The translations under genes and the position numbers were made by a program. From assembly GCF_014524565.1 (NCBI RefSeq), contig NZ_CP060139.1:1557501-1621500 (forward strand): a DNA stretch of 64,000 bases. Direction: 5' to 3'. Positions 42,795 through 52,161 of this stretch are shown piece by piece. Under the pieces are notes generated by a model that worked only from the letters and a program-made list of their open reading frames with translations, ran no database searches and had not been told where the DNA came from. Source of the stretch: Croceimicrobium hydrocarbonivorans. GTDB lineage: Bacteria > Bacteroidota > Bacteroidia > Flavobacteriales > Schleiferiaceae. The stretch's first letter is position 1; each line of letters opens with the position of its first letter.

Positions 42795-44506
42795 GTAAAG
42801 CAGGGCGAAAACTGTGGCGGCGTTTTATTCTCCTGGCTATCGCCTTTGGCCTGGTCATTTTTTCGGCCCTTTTCTTTTGGGCCCGGGTAAATTACCCTTC
42901 CTACGCCAAGGACTTTTACATCAGTCATAAATGGGGCGAGCGCGATCAAGCAGTGCTGCTTAAAACTCAAATTGCGGATTACAGTCAATATGAATTAAAT
43001 CCCGCTTTTGAGCATCGCTATGTACAGCTCAACCAAAGTGAAGATTGGCAAATTCCAACTGCCCTTATTGAGGACCTTCCGACCCAAGCCTCTTTAATAA
43101 TTGATCTCGAATGTTGGGGAAGTAAATATTGGCCGGTATACCGCAGTGCCCCTCTGGGCGCAGTTTCGGAGGGAGTTTACGATCAAAAGATTATCCAATT
43201 AGCGGATATGTTGGCCAGCCTCAAGCAGGAGGTCTACCTCAATTTCAATCCTCAAATGGAAGTCCCCGGGCGCTTTTTTCCCTGGCAAGAATATCCTTCC
43301 GTTTATATCGATGCCTATCGCCATGTGCAGGCCCTAATAAAATCCAAAGCCCCCAGCGTAAAAATGCTTTGGTCGCCGGCAGGTTATCCCGGTTTGGAGG
43401 AGTATTATCCCGGTTCCGATTATGTAGATGCTCTGAGCATCACCCTCATCGCTCATTCGGAAATCCCTTTAGAGGTTTATCCCAAAATGAAATTAGAAGA
43501 TGAAGTGTACCGCCGCTTACATCGCCTGCGTTTCTTTAATCATGAATGCCTAGTTTTAGCCGGACAGTATGATGATCTAAGCCCGGAACTCTGGCAATCA
43601 CAAATCGCCTTTCAGAAAGCAAATCCCCAACTTTACAATAGGCAATATTTTGAGCATCTGGAAACCAAAGTCGCTGAGGACAGCCTCTTCCATTTAGGAG
43701 TATATGATCCCGATCGAAAATTAGATGACCTGGCTGGAATTAATGCCGAGCATCTCTTTATCAATTTAGCGACCTATAAAAAGGAGGGCTTCTTTGAGGA
43801 ATTGGAAAAAGTAAAGCAAAATGGACGCGAGCTTATCCTTACCCTCGAGACCATAGAAGATCGCAATTTTGAGCGCGATGATCAATGTTTGGAAAAGCTC
43901 TTGAATGGTGAATACGATCCGGAATTAGAAGAGCTTTTAGATAGCCTGCAACATTTCCCACGGCAGATATACCTCCGCTTTTCCCAAGAAATGGAGATCC
44001 CCATTGAGCGCTATCCCTGGCAAAGTAAAGATCCCAAATTGTACATCGATGCCTATCGGTATTTGATGCTTAGAGCCGAAAAGGCAATTCCCAATATCTT
44101 AAAAGTATGGGGGCCGGCGGGCGATCGTGGTTCTTTGGAATGGTACCCGGGCAGTGATCAGGTAGATTATATCAGCATCGCCATTTATGGCCTGCCGGAT
44201 AAGAATATCACCGACCCCACCCAGCAGGAGCAATTCGCGCAAATTTACCGACGTAAATCCTGGCGAATGCGGCAAGCCCCCGAGCCCATTTTCATCACCG
44301 AATTTGGTGTAAAGGGCCCTGAAGATTTTCAGGAACAATGGCTTTTAAAGGCGGCCGAAACTATAAAATCGGCTGAGGAGATTGCAGGTATTAACTACTT
44401 CAATATGCATGATGTGCCTAAAGCCTGGGGCGATATTGCTCCACCCGATTGGAGTGTGGAAGCCCAAACTTATCGCAACTTTATAAAGGCTCTCGATCGA
44501 CCCTAG
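42791..44506 (+). CDS. Membrane-anchored tandem GH26-like protein
   Basis: 571 residues: one N-terminal transmembrane helix (about 12-31) and two copies of a GH26-like segment. Copy 1 around 148-262 and copy 2 around 393-508 share 'FF/YPW', 'YIDAYR', '(S/G)PAG', 'YYPGSD'/'WYPGSD'. Copy 2 keeps both acids expected of GH26: Glu400 (QEMEIP) and Glu504 (FITEFGV). Copy 1 has Gln155 and Gly258 at these sites and is presumably inactive. GH26 enzymes cut beta-mannans and related glycans; the substrate here is unknown. Faces the periplasm by topology. Last gene of the 38.8-44.5 kb run. Confidence 0.75.
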   Translation: MSKAGRKLWRRFILLAIAFGLVIFSALFFWARVNYPSYAKDFYISHKWGERDQAVLLKTQIADYSQYELNPAFEHRYVQLNQSEDWQIPTALIEDLPTQASLIIDLECWGSKYWPVYRSAPLGAVSEGVYDQKIIQLADMLASLKQEVYLNFNPQMEVPGRFFPWQEYPSVYIDAYRHVQALIKSKAPSVKMLWSPAGYPGLEEYYPGSDYVDALSITLIAHSEIPLEVYPKMKLEDEVYRRLHRLRFFNHECLVLAGQYDDLSPELWQSQIAFQKANPQLYNRQYFEHLETKVAEDSLFHLGVYDPDRKLDDLAGINAEHLFINLATYKKEGFFEELEKVKQNGRELILTLETIEDRNFERDDQCLEKLLNGEYDPELEELLDSLQHFPRQIYLRFSQEMEIPIERYPWQSKDPKLYIDAYRYLMLRAEKAIPNILKVWGPAGDRGSLEWYPGSDQVDYISIAIYGLPDKNITDPTQQEQFAQIYRRKSWRMRQAPEPIFITEFGVKGPEDFQEQWLLKAAETIKSAEEIAGINYFNMHDVPKAWGDIAPPDWSVEAQTYRNFIKALDRP

Positions 44507-44577
44507 TGAACATTTAGGGAGCTGAAATGCTATTTCAAGAATTGCGTGTAACTTCCACGACCCTAAATTTCAGCGCT

Positions 44578-47500
44578 ATGAATGTACGATTGAGAATGGC
44601 CTGCCTCCTTTTTGGAATGAGCTTTGGCCTCTATGCCCAGCAGGTAAACAGCACTGGACTTCAAGAAATGGAAACAGCCGGTTGGTATCGATATACCGGT
44701 AGTCAAAGCTTAAGCGCGGAGGCCTTTATTGAGCAGTACCATCAACAATTGGGATTAGGCGAAAAAGATCGCTTGGAGCTGCAAAGAGTGAGCTATGGCA
44801 AAGACGGTTCCGAGCATCGCCATTATCAGCAATTGCATCAAGGAATCCCAGTGGAAGCGGGAGAGCTGATTATTCACCTACGCAATAATGCAGTATACCT
44901 GGCCAATGGCGAAATTGTATCCGATTTAAACTTAAATCCAGAGGCAAGCATCAGCGAAAGCCAAGCTTTACAATATGCCCTCAATTATTTCCCCGCTCAA
45001 ATCTTTGCCTGGGAAGCCAAGGGAGAAGCCAGACCACAAGGAAACCTGGTTATTCTCAATAAGAATTTCAGCAAGGAAGCTCAGCAATATCAGCTCAGCT
45101 GGAAATTTGATGTATACAGCTATGAGCCTTATGATCGCAATTGGGTTTATATCAACGCTCAAAACGGCAGCTTAAGCCATAGCCTTAGTCGCATTCACAG
45201 TCAGGATACCGGTACAGCACGCACCAAGTATTCGGGCACACGCAGTATTTACACCAGCTACGATAGCGATTCGGCTCTTTATGTTTTGCACGATAGCCTT
45301 ACTGGCGGAGGGATCTACACCTTCAATATGCAAAAGCGGACCAATAAGGGGACGGCGATCGACTTTTACGACGATGACAATTACTGGAATAATTTCAATG
45401 CCAATTTTGATGAGGCGGCTACCGATGCGCATTGGGGTGCAGAGAGAGTTTACAGCTACTTTAAACAGCATTACAATCGCTTCAGCTACGATGATCAAAA
45501 TTCGCCGCTCAACTCTTTTGTACACTACGATTCCAATTATGTAAATGCCTTTTGGAATGGTCAGGAAATGACTTATGGTGATGGCAATGGTGTCGCTTCC
45601 ACCCCATTAATTTCTCTGGATGTGGTAGCCCATGAAATCACCCATGGTATTACCGAATACACCGCCAATTTGATCTATCAGGGAGAATCTGGCGCGCTCA
45701 ATGAATCCTTCAGCGATATTTTCGGAGCAGCGATTGAGTTTGCCTATGATTCGGCCGGTGGAGATTGGAAAATGGGTGAAGACTTTTTAAATACTGGCAA
45801 TGGCCTGCGAAACCTGCGCAATCCCGCTCAGTTTAATCATCCCAATACGTATAAAGGCAATAATTGGGGCCAGGGTCTCTTTTTCGACAATGGCTATGTA
45901 CACAGTAATTCTGGGGTTCAGAACTTTTGGTACTACCTGCTAAGTGATGGTGATTCTGGCGTGAACGACAATAATGATCGCTACGATATTGAAGGTCTTG
46001 GCTATCAAGCTGCAGCGGATATTGCCTACCATAATCTCGACAATTACCTCACCCGTTTTTCGGATCATTTTGATGCCCGCATGGGGGCCATGCAATCGGC
46101 CATCGACCTTTATGGGGCCTGCTCTAATGAGTATATTCAAACCACCAATGCCTGGTATGCAGTGGGAGTAGGAGAGCCTACCGGCGATTATGATCTTAGT
46201 CTTGATGCACTGGTGCTTCCCGAACGTGACTGCAGTTTAGGTGCTGCGGAAGATGTGATTTTTGTAATTCGCAATAATAGCTGCGCCCAAAGCATTACAG
46301 CGGGAACGGCAATTAACCTCAGCTACAGCATTAATGGCGGACTCCTGCAAACCATGAGTACCGTAATTAGCAATACCCTTTTACCGGATTCTGTGGCCTA
46401 TATCGTACACAGTCAAACTGCCGATTTAAGTCAGACGGGTAATTACGATTTCTTCGCCTCGATATCCACATCCAGCGACAGCCTTACTTACAATAACACC
46501 TACGAGCAAAGGGTTCGCCAAGAAAGCTATCAGAATGCCGAATGGAAATTGCTGGAGGTGCTCAATCCTATCTCGGGCTGTGAGTTAAATGACAGTACCA
46601 ACATTAGCCTAGCCGCAGTATTCCTGGGTTGTGATAGCCTAGCTGTAGGTACCAATATTTCATTAGACTACAGTTTATCCGGCACTGCCAGTCAAAATAT
46701 CGGCACCAGCTTAAGCAGAAGCGTGCATTATGGTGACACCCTAATTCTCGACTTCCCAACCAATTTGAATATGGATGCGCGTGGGGCCTATACCCTTACT
46801 TTAAACCTGGTATACAGCGGCGATCCTACTTTGAATAACAACCGCATTGTGAACTATCGGGTTCTAAAACCTTATGAATTACTGGGCGGAAAAATCGGCT
46901 TTGAGGACTTCGCCTATGCAGATTCCCTGCTTATTCGCCATGGTAACAATAGCAGCAGTAGACGCAATTCTGTGGCCAGTACCGGTAATCGCGGACTGGA
47001 AATAGTGGGTGGCCCGCTGGTTAATTATTCGGATCCTTTTGAGGTGCCTCGCAATGACACTGCCGTTTGGCAGGTAAATCCCAGCTTCCGCTCCACTTAT
47101 TGCACCTGTGTAGATGCCCGTCAGGAAGGAGCCTTGCAATTAAACTTCGATTTACAGCAGGCTTATACTCGCCTAATCCGACGTTTGCGTTCAGAACCCA
47201 GTAACAGCGCTTATACCAGCAGCTTGCGGGTTTTAGCCAATGGACAGCCGGTTAGCGGAACCTTTATTGCCAGCAATCCGGATGGCGATGGATTCCAAAG
47301 TCAAATTGTGAATTTGGATGATTTTGCCGGGCAGTATTTCGAGCTCTGTTTTGAGACCCATCTATTGGTGGATAAGCGTACCAATTCGGTCACCAATGAT
47401 GGCGATATTATCAACCTCGATAATATTTACTTAGGCAGCAGCGGCATTGGTCTAAAAGAACCTAAGGTAGCCAGCTTTAGCTTTGCGCTCTATCCTAATC

Positions 47501-47724
47501 CTCATAATGGTGATTTCAATATTCGCTTAGAAAAAGCTTCCGCCGGTACCTATGAATTGGAAGTACAGGATTTCCAAGGTCGAGTGATCAGCAAACGCAG
47601 TATTCAAACCCAAGCCGGGGATCAAAATTGGAACTTTAGCACGGATCTGGCCGCAGGTACCTATTTCGTGCTATTACGCAGTCCGGAGGGAAAACAGTAT
47701 GCCCAGCGCATGATTATTCAATAG
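44578..47724 (+). CDS. T9SS-secreted M4 (thermolysin-family) metalloprotease
   Basis: 1048 residues from the ATG at 44578, chosen because it starts a signal peptide (MNVRLRMACLLFGMSFGLYAQ). FTP/PepSY-like propeptide (to about 230), M4 catalytic domain with HEITH (His352, Glu353, His356) and the third zinc ligand Glu376 in GALNESFSD, then beta-rich CARDB-like regions, and a C-terminal type A T9SS sorting domain ('FALYPNPHNGDFNIRL' ... 'YAQRMIIQ'). Extracellular neutral protease. Convergent with the next gene, overlapping by 11 bp. Confidence 0.95.
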   Translation: MNVRLRMACLLFGMSFGLYAQQVNSTGLQEMETAGWYRYTGSQSLSAEAFIEQYHQQLGLGEKDRLELQRVSYGKDGSEHRHYQQLHQGIPVEAGELIIHLRNNAVYLANGEIVSDLNLNPEASISESQALQYALNYFPAQIFAWEAKGEARPQGNLVILNKNFSKEAQQYQLSWKFDVYSYEPYDRNWVYINAQNGSLSHSLSRIHSQDTGTARTKYSGTRSIYTSYDSDSALYVLHDSLTGGGIYTFNMQKRTNKGTAIDFYDDDNYWNNFNANFDEAATDAHWGAERVYSYFKQHYNRFSYDDQNSPLNSFVHYDSNYVNAFWNGQEMTYGDGNGVASTPLISLDVVAHEITHGITEYTANLIYQGESGALNESFSDIFGAAIEFAYDSAGGDWKMGEDFLNTGNGLRNLRNPAQFNHPNTYKGNNWGQGLFFDNGYVHSNSGVQNFWYYLLSDGDSGVNDNNDRYDIEGLGYQAAADIAYHNLDNYLTRFSDHFDARMGAMQSAIDLYGACSNEYIQTTNAWYAVGVGEPTGDYDLSLDALVLPERDCSLGAAEDVIFVIRNNSCAQSITAGTAINLSYSINGGLLQTMSTVISNTLLPDSVAYIVHSQTADLSQTGNYDFFASISTSSDSLTYNNTYEQRVRQESYQNAEWKLLEVLNPISGCELNDSTNISLAAVFLGCDSLAVGTNISLDYSLSGTASQNIGTSLSRSVHYGDTLILDFPTNLNMDARGAYTLTLNLVYSGDPTLNNNRIVNYRVLKPYELLGGKIGFEDFAYADSLLIRHGNNSSSRRNSVASTGNRGLEIVGGPLVNYSDPFEVPRNDTAVWQVNPSFRSTYCTCVDARQEGALQLNFDLQQAYTRLIRRLRSEPSNSAYTSSLRVLANGQPVSGTFIASNPDGDGFQSQIVNLDDFAGQYFELCFETHLLVDKRTNSVTNDGDIINLDNIYLGSSGIGLKEPKVASFSFALYPNPHNGDFNIRLEKASAGTYELEVQDFQGRVISKRSIQTQAGDQNWNFSTDLAAGTYFVLLRSPEGKQYAQRMIIQ

Positions 47725-48115
47725 TGAGTTGGTACAAACTTTGGTAAAGTCGATCGTGGGCACTAGCCGCGGTATCTTCCAATCCCCAGCTAAAGCTTAA
47801 GGTGTCCTGGGCGCTTTCGAGCCAAATGCTTCTTTGGATGTGCTGACCAGAGCTTTGAAATGGCGCTAATTTGCGGATGGCCTGGGCTTTCGCCTGAAGC
47901 GACTTTAATTGGGATTCGCTAAGCTGCTTTAATTCTGCTCCCTTATTGAGGACCCGTCCATCGGCTTCCAAGCTATACATACCACTTCCGCCAGTAAAGC
48001 CACCCACTTCCTCAAAGCGAATGCGAATAAAACCTGAATCCGTCGCAGCATTTTGTACTTGACTGCTCTTGCAAGCACCTAAAAACAAGAAGGCTAAAAA
48101 TGTCCATCTATACAT
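47714..48115 (-). CDS. Small lipoprotein, unknown
   Basis: 133 residues. Lipoprotein signal MYRWTFLAFLFLGAC with Cys15. Mature part 'FIRIRFEEVGGFTGGSGMYSLEADGRVLNKG' followed by a helical 'LSESQLKSLQAKAQAIRKL' and closing strands. The same order, 'beta hairpin with a dG.v turn then a Leu-rich helix', is seen in the small exported proteins at 54132 and 55316. Function unknown. Confidence 0.7.
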   Translation of the reverse strand: MYRWTFLAFLFLGACKSSQVQNAATDSGFIRIRFEEVGGFTGGSGMYSLEADGRVLNKGAELKQLSESQLKSLQAKAQAIRKLAPFQSSGQHIQRSIWLESAQDTLSFSWGLEDTAASAHDRLYQSLYQLTIE

Positions 48116-48155
48116 GCTTTAAAGATAGTCGCTCTGTTAAATAGAGCCAAGGCTT

Positions 48156-48170
48156 CACTTGCGAAAAGCA
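48156..48170 (+). repeat. GCGAA-centred palindrome copy 3
   Basis: CACTT GCGAA AAGCA, sharing 14 bases (TCACTTGCGAAAAG) with copy 2 at 27625. It is intergenic between the lipoprotein gene and the first PPK2 gene, 81 bp before the ATG at 48237. Confidence 0.5.
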
Positions 48171-48236
48171 GTTTATTTAGAGCCACTCTGGGCGGCTTAA
48201 TTCGTAACTTAGATGTTTCTCCAAGCCTTATTGTAC

Positions 48237-49085
48237 ATGTATACTCGTGAAGAGCTGTGTAAAGTAAAACAGCGCAAGGATTTGGTTCAGATTGCCGAGC
48301 AAAGTGGGACCGATCTCAGTAAAATTATTCGCAATCAACGCTATGAAGAAGAACTGCGCCTGCTGCAAACCGAATTGGTGAATTTGCAGCGCTGGGTAGC
48401 CAAGAAAAAGCTCCGAGTAGCGGTGCTCTTCGAAGGTCGGGATGCGGCTGGCAAAGGGGGGTCAATTAAGCGCTTTGTAGAACATCTCAATCCACGTTCC
48501 ATGCGGGTAGTGGCCCTTTCTAAACCCACCGAGGTAGAGAGCGGTCAATGGTATTTCAGGCGCTATATTAAGGAGCTCCCCAATCCGGGTGAGATTGTTT
48601 TCTTTGACCGTTCATGGTACAACCGAACGGTGGTAGAACCGGTTATGGGATTTTGCAATACCGAGCAATACGATCGCTTTATGGTGCAGGTGCCGGGCTT
48701 TGAGCATATGCTCTATGAGGATGGAGTAATCCTGATCAAATTTTGGTTTTCCATTTCCAAGGAGGAGCAAAAGAAACGCTTTAAATCGCGGATGAAAAAC
48801 CCCTTGAAGCAATGGAAATTTTCGCCGGTAGATATGAAGGGACAGGAATTATGGGATCGCTATACCTATTATAAGGAGCAAATGTTTTCCAAGACCCACA
48901 CCACCTTCAGTCCTTGGATCATTGTAAAAACCAATAATAAACGGGAAGCGCGTTTGGAAAGCATCCGCTATGTGCTCTCCCAACTCCCCTATCAAGATCG
49001 AAGGCTAAAAAACCGGACCACCATTTTACCCGATCCCAATGTGGTAGCACGCTATTATCGACATATTGAACAAATTGACATCTAA
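48237..49085 (+). CDS. ppk2: Polyphosphate kinase 2 family protein (copy 1)
   Basis: 282 residues from the ATG at 48237; an upstream ATG at 48213 would add 8 residues but directly abuts a -7-like TAACTTAG (48205-48212). Walker A 'FEGRDAAGKGGSIKRF', 'HLNPRSMRVVALSKPT', Walker B-like 'VFFDRSWYNRTVVEPVMGF' and lid 'KNPLKQWKFSPVD' are PPK2 hallmarks. Transfers phosphate between polyphosphate and nucleotides; direction and nucleotide preference are not predictable. Shares one base (TAATG) with the second ppk2. Confidence 0.93.
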   Translation: MYTREELCKVKQRKDLVQIAEQSGTDLSKIIRNQRYEEELRLLQTELVNLQRWVAKKKLRVAVLFEGRDAAGKGGSIKRFVEHLNPRSMRVVALSKPTEVESGQWYFRRYIKELPNPGEIVFFDRSWYNRTVVEPVMGFCNTEQYDRFMVQVPGFEHMLYEDGVILIKFWFSISKEEQKKRFKSRMKNPLKQWKFSPVDMKGQELWDRYTYYKEQMFSKTHTTFSPWIIVKTNNKREARLESIRYVLSQLPYQDRRLKNRTTILPDPNVVARYYRHIEQIDI

Positions 49086-49870
49086 TGAATCCGAAAGAAA
49101 AAGAAATCATGGCCCTGAGCGATGCCGAGCTGGAATTGCTCAATTCTCCGCTGGGATTGAAATACCTTTTTGCGGATAAGAAAACGGATGTTTTGAAGGC
49201 ATTGCGATTAGCCAATTATGAGCAACGTTTGCGCGACTTACAAGCCGAATTAATTCAACTCCAAGAATGGGTAATTGACCAACAGAAAAAGGTGGTTATC
49301 CTCTTCGAAGGTCGCGATGCCGCGGGTAAAGGCGGTGCTATTCGCCGGATTGCCGCACACATTAATCCCCGGCATTATCGCATTATCGCTCTGCCTAAAC
49401 CGACTGAAGAAGAATCTGGTCAGTGGTATTTTCAGCGCTATGTAAATCATTTGCCCAAGCCCGGGGAAATGGTATTCTTCGATCGATCCTGGTACAACCG
49501 AGCGGTGGTAGAGCCTGTGAATGGATTCTGCACGGCCGAACAATATGAAACTTTTATGGCTCAGGTGAACGACTTTGAGAGGATGCTACAAAGCTCAGAC
49601 ACCTATCTCATCAAGTTTTACTTCTCCATCACTAAGGAAGAGCAGGCGCGTCGTTTTGCTGATATCAAAAGTAGTCCTTTGAAGCGTTGGAAAATGACTC
49701 CGGTAGATGAAGCGGCACAAGGGCTATGGGATGAATACACCTCTTACAAGGAGCGAATGTTTAAGGAAACCCATACTGAGAATGCCCCCTGGATCATAAT
49801 TCAGGCCGATCAAAAAACCAAAGCCCGACTGGAAGCTTTGGAGCATGTTTTGAAATCCTTACCTTACTAA
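49085..49870 (+). CDS. ppk2: Polyphosphate kinase 2 family protein (copy 2)
   Basis: 261 residues. Walker A 'FEGRDAAGKGGAIRRI', 'HINPRHYRIIALPKPTEEES', 'VFFDRSWYNRAVVEPVNGF', lid 'SSPLKRWKMTPVD'. Clearly a paralogue of the preceding gene but diverged (different N-terminus, MNPKEKEIMALSDAELE). The start overlaps the upstream stop by one base, so the two are made together, perhaps in a fixed ratio or as a heteromer. Confidence 0.93.
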   Translation: MNPKEKEIMALSDAELELLNSPLGLKYLFADKKTDVLKALRLANYEQRLRDLQAELIQLQEWVIDQQKKVVILFEGRDAAGKGGAIRRIAAHINPRHYRIIALPKPTEEESGQWYFQRYVNHLPKPGEMVFFDRSWYNRAVVEPVNGFCTAEQYETFMAQVNDFERMLQSSDTYLIKFYFSITKEEQARRFADIKSSPLKRWKMTPVDEAAQGLWDEYTSYKERMFKETHTENAPWIIIQADQKTKARLEALEHVLKSLPY

Positions 49871-49912
49871 GCAACAGGGAACTAGAGGACGCAAATTTTA
49901 AAATACTTGTCC

Positions 49913-50329
49913 ATGATTAAAGCTCGCATCTTTCTCCTCTGCCTCAGTTTAGGTCTCTTATCCTGTAAAAAAGAGGAAGAAACTTCTTATTTAGAAAAAT
50001 ACACGGGTACCTATATAGGTGGCGGTTTAGTAGGTGGTGGTGATGTCATTACCGGAAGCAGTTATAAATATTCGGATGCTATTGTAAAAATTAGCAAGGG
50101 CTCTGGAGACTCTAGCCTCAACTTTAGAATTGACTACGATTCTCGAGATGTTTACATCCTTAAGGATATCAAAATCCATAGCTCGGGAGAAGGCCTTTAC
50201 GATTGGGACGGTGGTAGCCTGTATGGGACCTTACAGTATCACTTTGATGGGGATTCTCTGCATTTTATTCATAATCAAAATGCAGGTATGGGCGCTTGGA
50301 ATCGACGTTATTTTGACGGTAGGCGGTAG
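49913..50329 (+). CDS. Small lipoprotein, unknown
   Basis: 138 residues from the ATG at 49913. Lipoprotein signal 'MIKARIFLLCLSLGLLSC' with Cys18, then 'KKEEETSYLEKYTGTYIGGG' and a beta-rich body, similar in layout to small lipocalin-like lipoproteins. No family recognised. 9 bp before the alpha/beta hydrolase gene. Confidence 0.65.
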   Translation: MIKARIFLLCLSLGLLSCKKEEETSYLEKYTGTYIGGGLVGGGDVITGSSYKYSDAIVKISKGSGDSSLNFRIDYDSRDVYILKDIKIHSSGEGLYDWDGGSLYGTLQYHFDGDSLHFIHNQNAGMGAWNRRYFDGRR

Positions 50330-50338
50330 TTAGAAAAA

Positions 50339-51010
50339 ATGGAAATTGGCTCACCAAAAATCTATTTAATCAGTGGCTTGGGAGCCGATGAAAGAGTGTT
50401 CAAACGCTTGAAGCTGGATTTCCCTTCTATCCCCATTCCCTGGATTGCACCTCAAAAAAAAGAAGGTCTTAGCGATTATGCCAAACGTCTGTCGGAGACC
50501 ATTGATCCCAGTGAACCCTTCATTCTAATCGGCCTAAGCTTGGGAGGCATGATTGCCGTTGAGATGAATCGATATCTTAAACCTCTTGCCACCATCTCCA
50601 TTTCATCAATAGTTTGCAGTGAAGATTTGCCAGGTTATTTCCGAATATTGCTCCGTTCGGGCCTGGTTCCCTATTTACCTAATTGGGGTTTTCAGCATTT
50701 CCCTTCCTCTATCATGGCCTTCATTTTTGGGAGTTCGGAGCAGAAACTCTTGCGAGCGATCATAAGAGAAGGTGATCCGGCCTTTATTAAATGGGCTCTG
50801 GAAGCACTTGGCAAATGGGAAAACCAAATGATTCCGAAAAGGCTCGTTCAAATTCACGGAAAGCAAGATCGGGTGCTGGCCTTTAAGCAAAGAAGCCAAG
50901 CACCCAAACTGCTTAATGGTGGTCATTTAATTGTGTACGACCAGGCGAATGCGGTAAGTGATTGTATAAGACAATCGTTAACTGAATTGTTAGCCCTAAA
51001 AAGGGTTTAA
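50339..51010 (+). CDS. Alpha/beta hydrolase
   Basis: 223 residues, no signal peptide. N-terminal 'YLISGLGADERVFKRL', nucleophile elbow GLSLGG (Ser near residue 63), Asp in 'IHGKQDRVLAF' and His in 'GGHLIVYDQANAV'. Complete triad, cytoplasmic esterase-like enzyme of unknown substrate. Convergent with the next gene, overlapping by 4 bp. Confidence 0.8.
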   Translation: MEIGSPKIYLISGLGADERVFKRLKLDFPSIPIPWIAPQKKEGLSDYAKRLSETIDPSEPFILIGLSLGGMIAVEMNRYLKPLATISISSIVCSEDLPGYFRILLRSGLVPYLPNWGFQHFPSSIMAFIFGSSEQKLLRAIIREGDPAFIKWALEALGKWENQMIPKRLVQIHGKQDRVLAFKQRSQAPKLLNGGHLIVYDQANAVSDCIRQSLTELLALKRV

Positions 51011-52161
51011 GCCTGTTCTATCAATTCCCAAACTTTAGCATTATACTCCTCTGCCGAAATCCCCAATAAGCTCTCCAGCTTTTGATAAAATTTGGCATTG
51101 CCCTTTTCTCTAGGTCCAATATTTAAAAATTCCCAAACCCCTTCAAAGCCGTGTTTGGCTTCAATTTCCTGAACCAGCAGGGCACAAACTACATAGTCGG
51201 CCGAATTGCGATGTTCACCCGTTTGAAAGTACTGCGGCTTTTCCTTGAGCTCTCGCCAGTCCATAGCCGAGTCTGAGGCGACCTGCTCCTTAAAGGCCTT
51301 TAAAATTTCTTCCCAACTTAATCCCCAACTACCACCATAGAAGTAGGCACAGCCTTCGTCAACCGAATGATCTACCGCCCTACGCGATATCACCATACTC
51401 AGGCGTGCATGCCACAAATCATGAGGATCAAAATTCTCGAAGCTGGCATTGTCATTAGCCAGGGCCATAATTTTAGTGCCTGCTTCATTTACAGCCCAAA
51501 CACTGGAATTATAGCCATTATAATCAATCTTATAAGTGAGGCCCAGCAATCGCTCCATGGCAATTAAATTCTCACAGCAGTACACAATATTCGCCTTGTT
51601 CTCGGACTTCAAATTGCCATCAAAGCGAGAACTTAATTGATCGTATTGAATGGCATGGGCCGTATAAAGGCTATCTTGATAAAAGAACAGGCTTTTGCCG
51701 ACCTTATACTCCTTCCAATGTCGGGTATTACGCTTAAGAGGCGAGGCAAATTTGAATTGATCTTTATCCGGATGGGCAATAAGATCAAAGCTGGCGCGCA
51801 GAATCGAGGTATCTCCCTTTAGGCCTAAATAGGAGATTTGCAACCAATACTGGCCTTCCTCCAGAGGAGCAACATTGCAAAGCTGGGGCTGATAGAAATG
51901 TTCATCCTTAAAAGAGCTACTGGCTTCTATGCCTTTAAACTCATCCAGCAATAAATAGGTTTCGAATTTCTCCGCTGGCCAAACATAGGGGTTAGCTGAA
52001 TTTTCGGCCTGACTGGCTTCTAAAAAGCCTGCTAAGGATTGGATCAAATGACTGGCCTCAAGACTGTCTTTTGGCAAACGAATTCCGGGATTAATCTGAA
52101 GATCACGGGCCTGAACTCCTAAGGCTAGAAAACTGAAAATAAGAGGGTAAAATCGCTTCAT
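51007..52161 (-). CDS. Exported protein with degenerate gluzincin-like motif
   Basis: 384 residues with a signal peptide (FYPLIFSFLALGVQA). In the C-terminal half 'FDPHDLWHARLS' resembles HExxH with Asp in place of Glu, and 40 residues on 'HSVDEGCAYFYGGSWGLSWEE' resembles the 'EGxAxY' zinc-ligand region of peptidase MA-like gluzincins. This suggests a peptidase-derived fold, active or not. Otherwise unknown. Transcribed alone; the 276 bp upstream hold no other gene. Confidence 0.6.
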   Translation of the reverse strand: MKRFYPLIFSFLALGVQARDLQINPGIRLPKDSLEASHLIQSLAGFLEASQAENSANPYVWPAEKFETYLLLDEFKGIEASSSFKDEHFYQPQLCNVAPLEEGQYWLQISYLGLKGDTSILRASFDLIAHPDKDQFKFASPLKRNTRHWKEYKVGKSLFFYQDSLYTAHAIQYDQLSSRFDGNLKSENKANIVYCCENLIAMERLLGLTYKIDYNGYNSSVWAVNEAGTKIMALANDNASFENFDPHDLWHARLSMVISRRAVDHSVDEGCAYFYGGSWGLSWEEILKAFKEQVASDSAMDWRELKEKPQYFQTGEHRNSADYVVCALLVQEIEAKHGFEGVWEFLNIGPREKGNAKFYQKLESLLGISAEEYNAKVWELIEQA

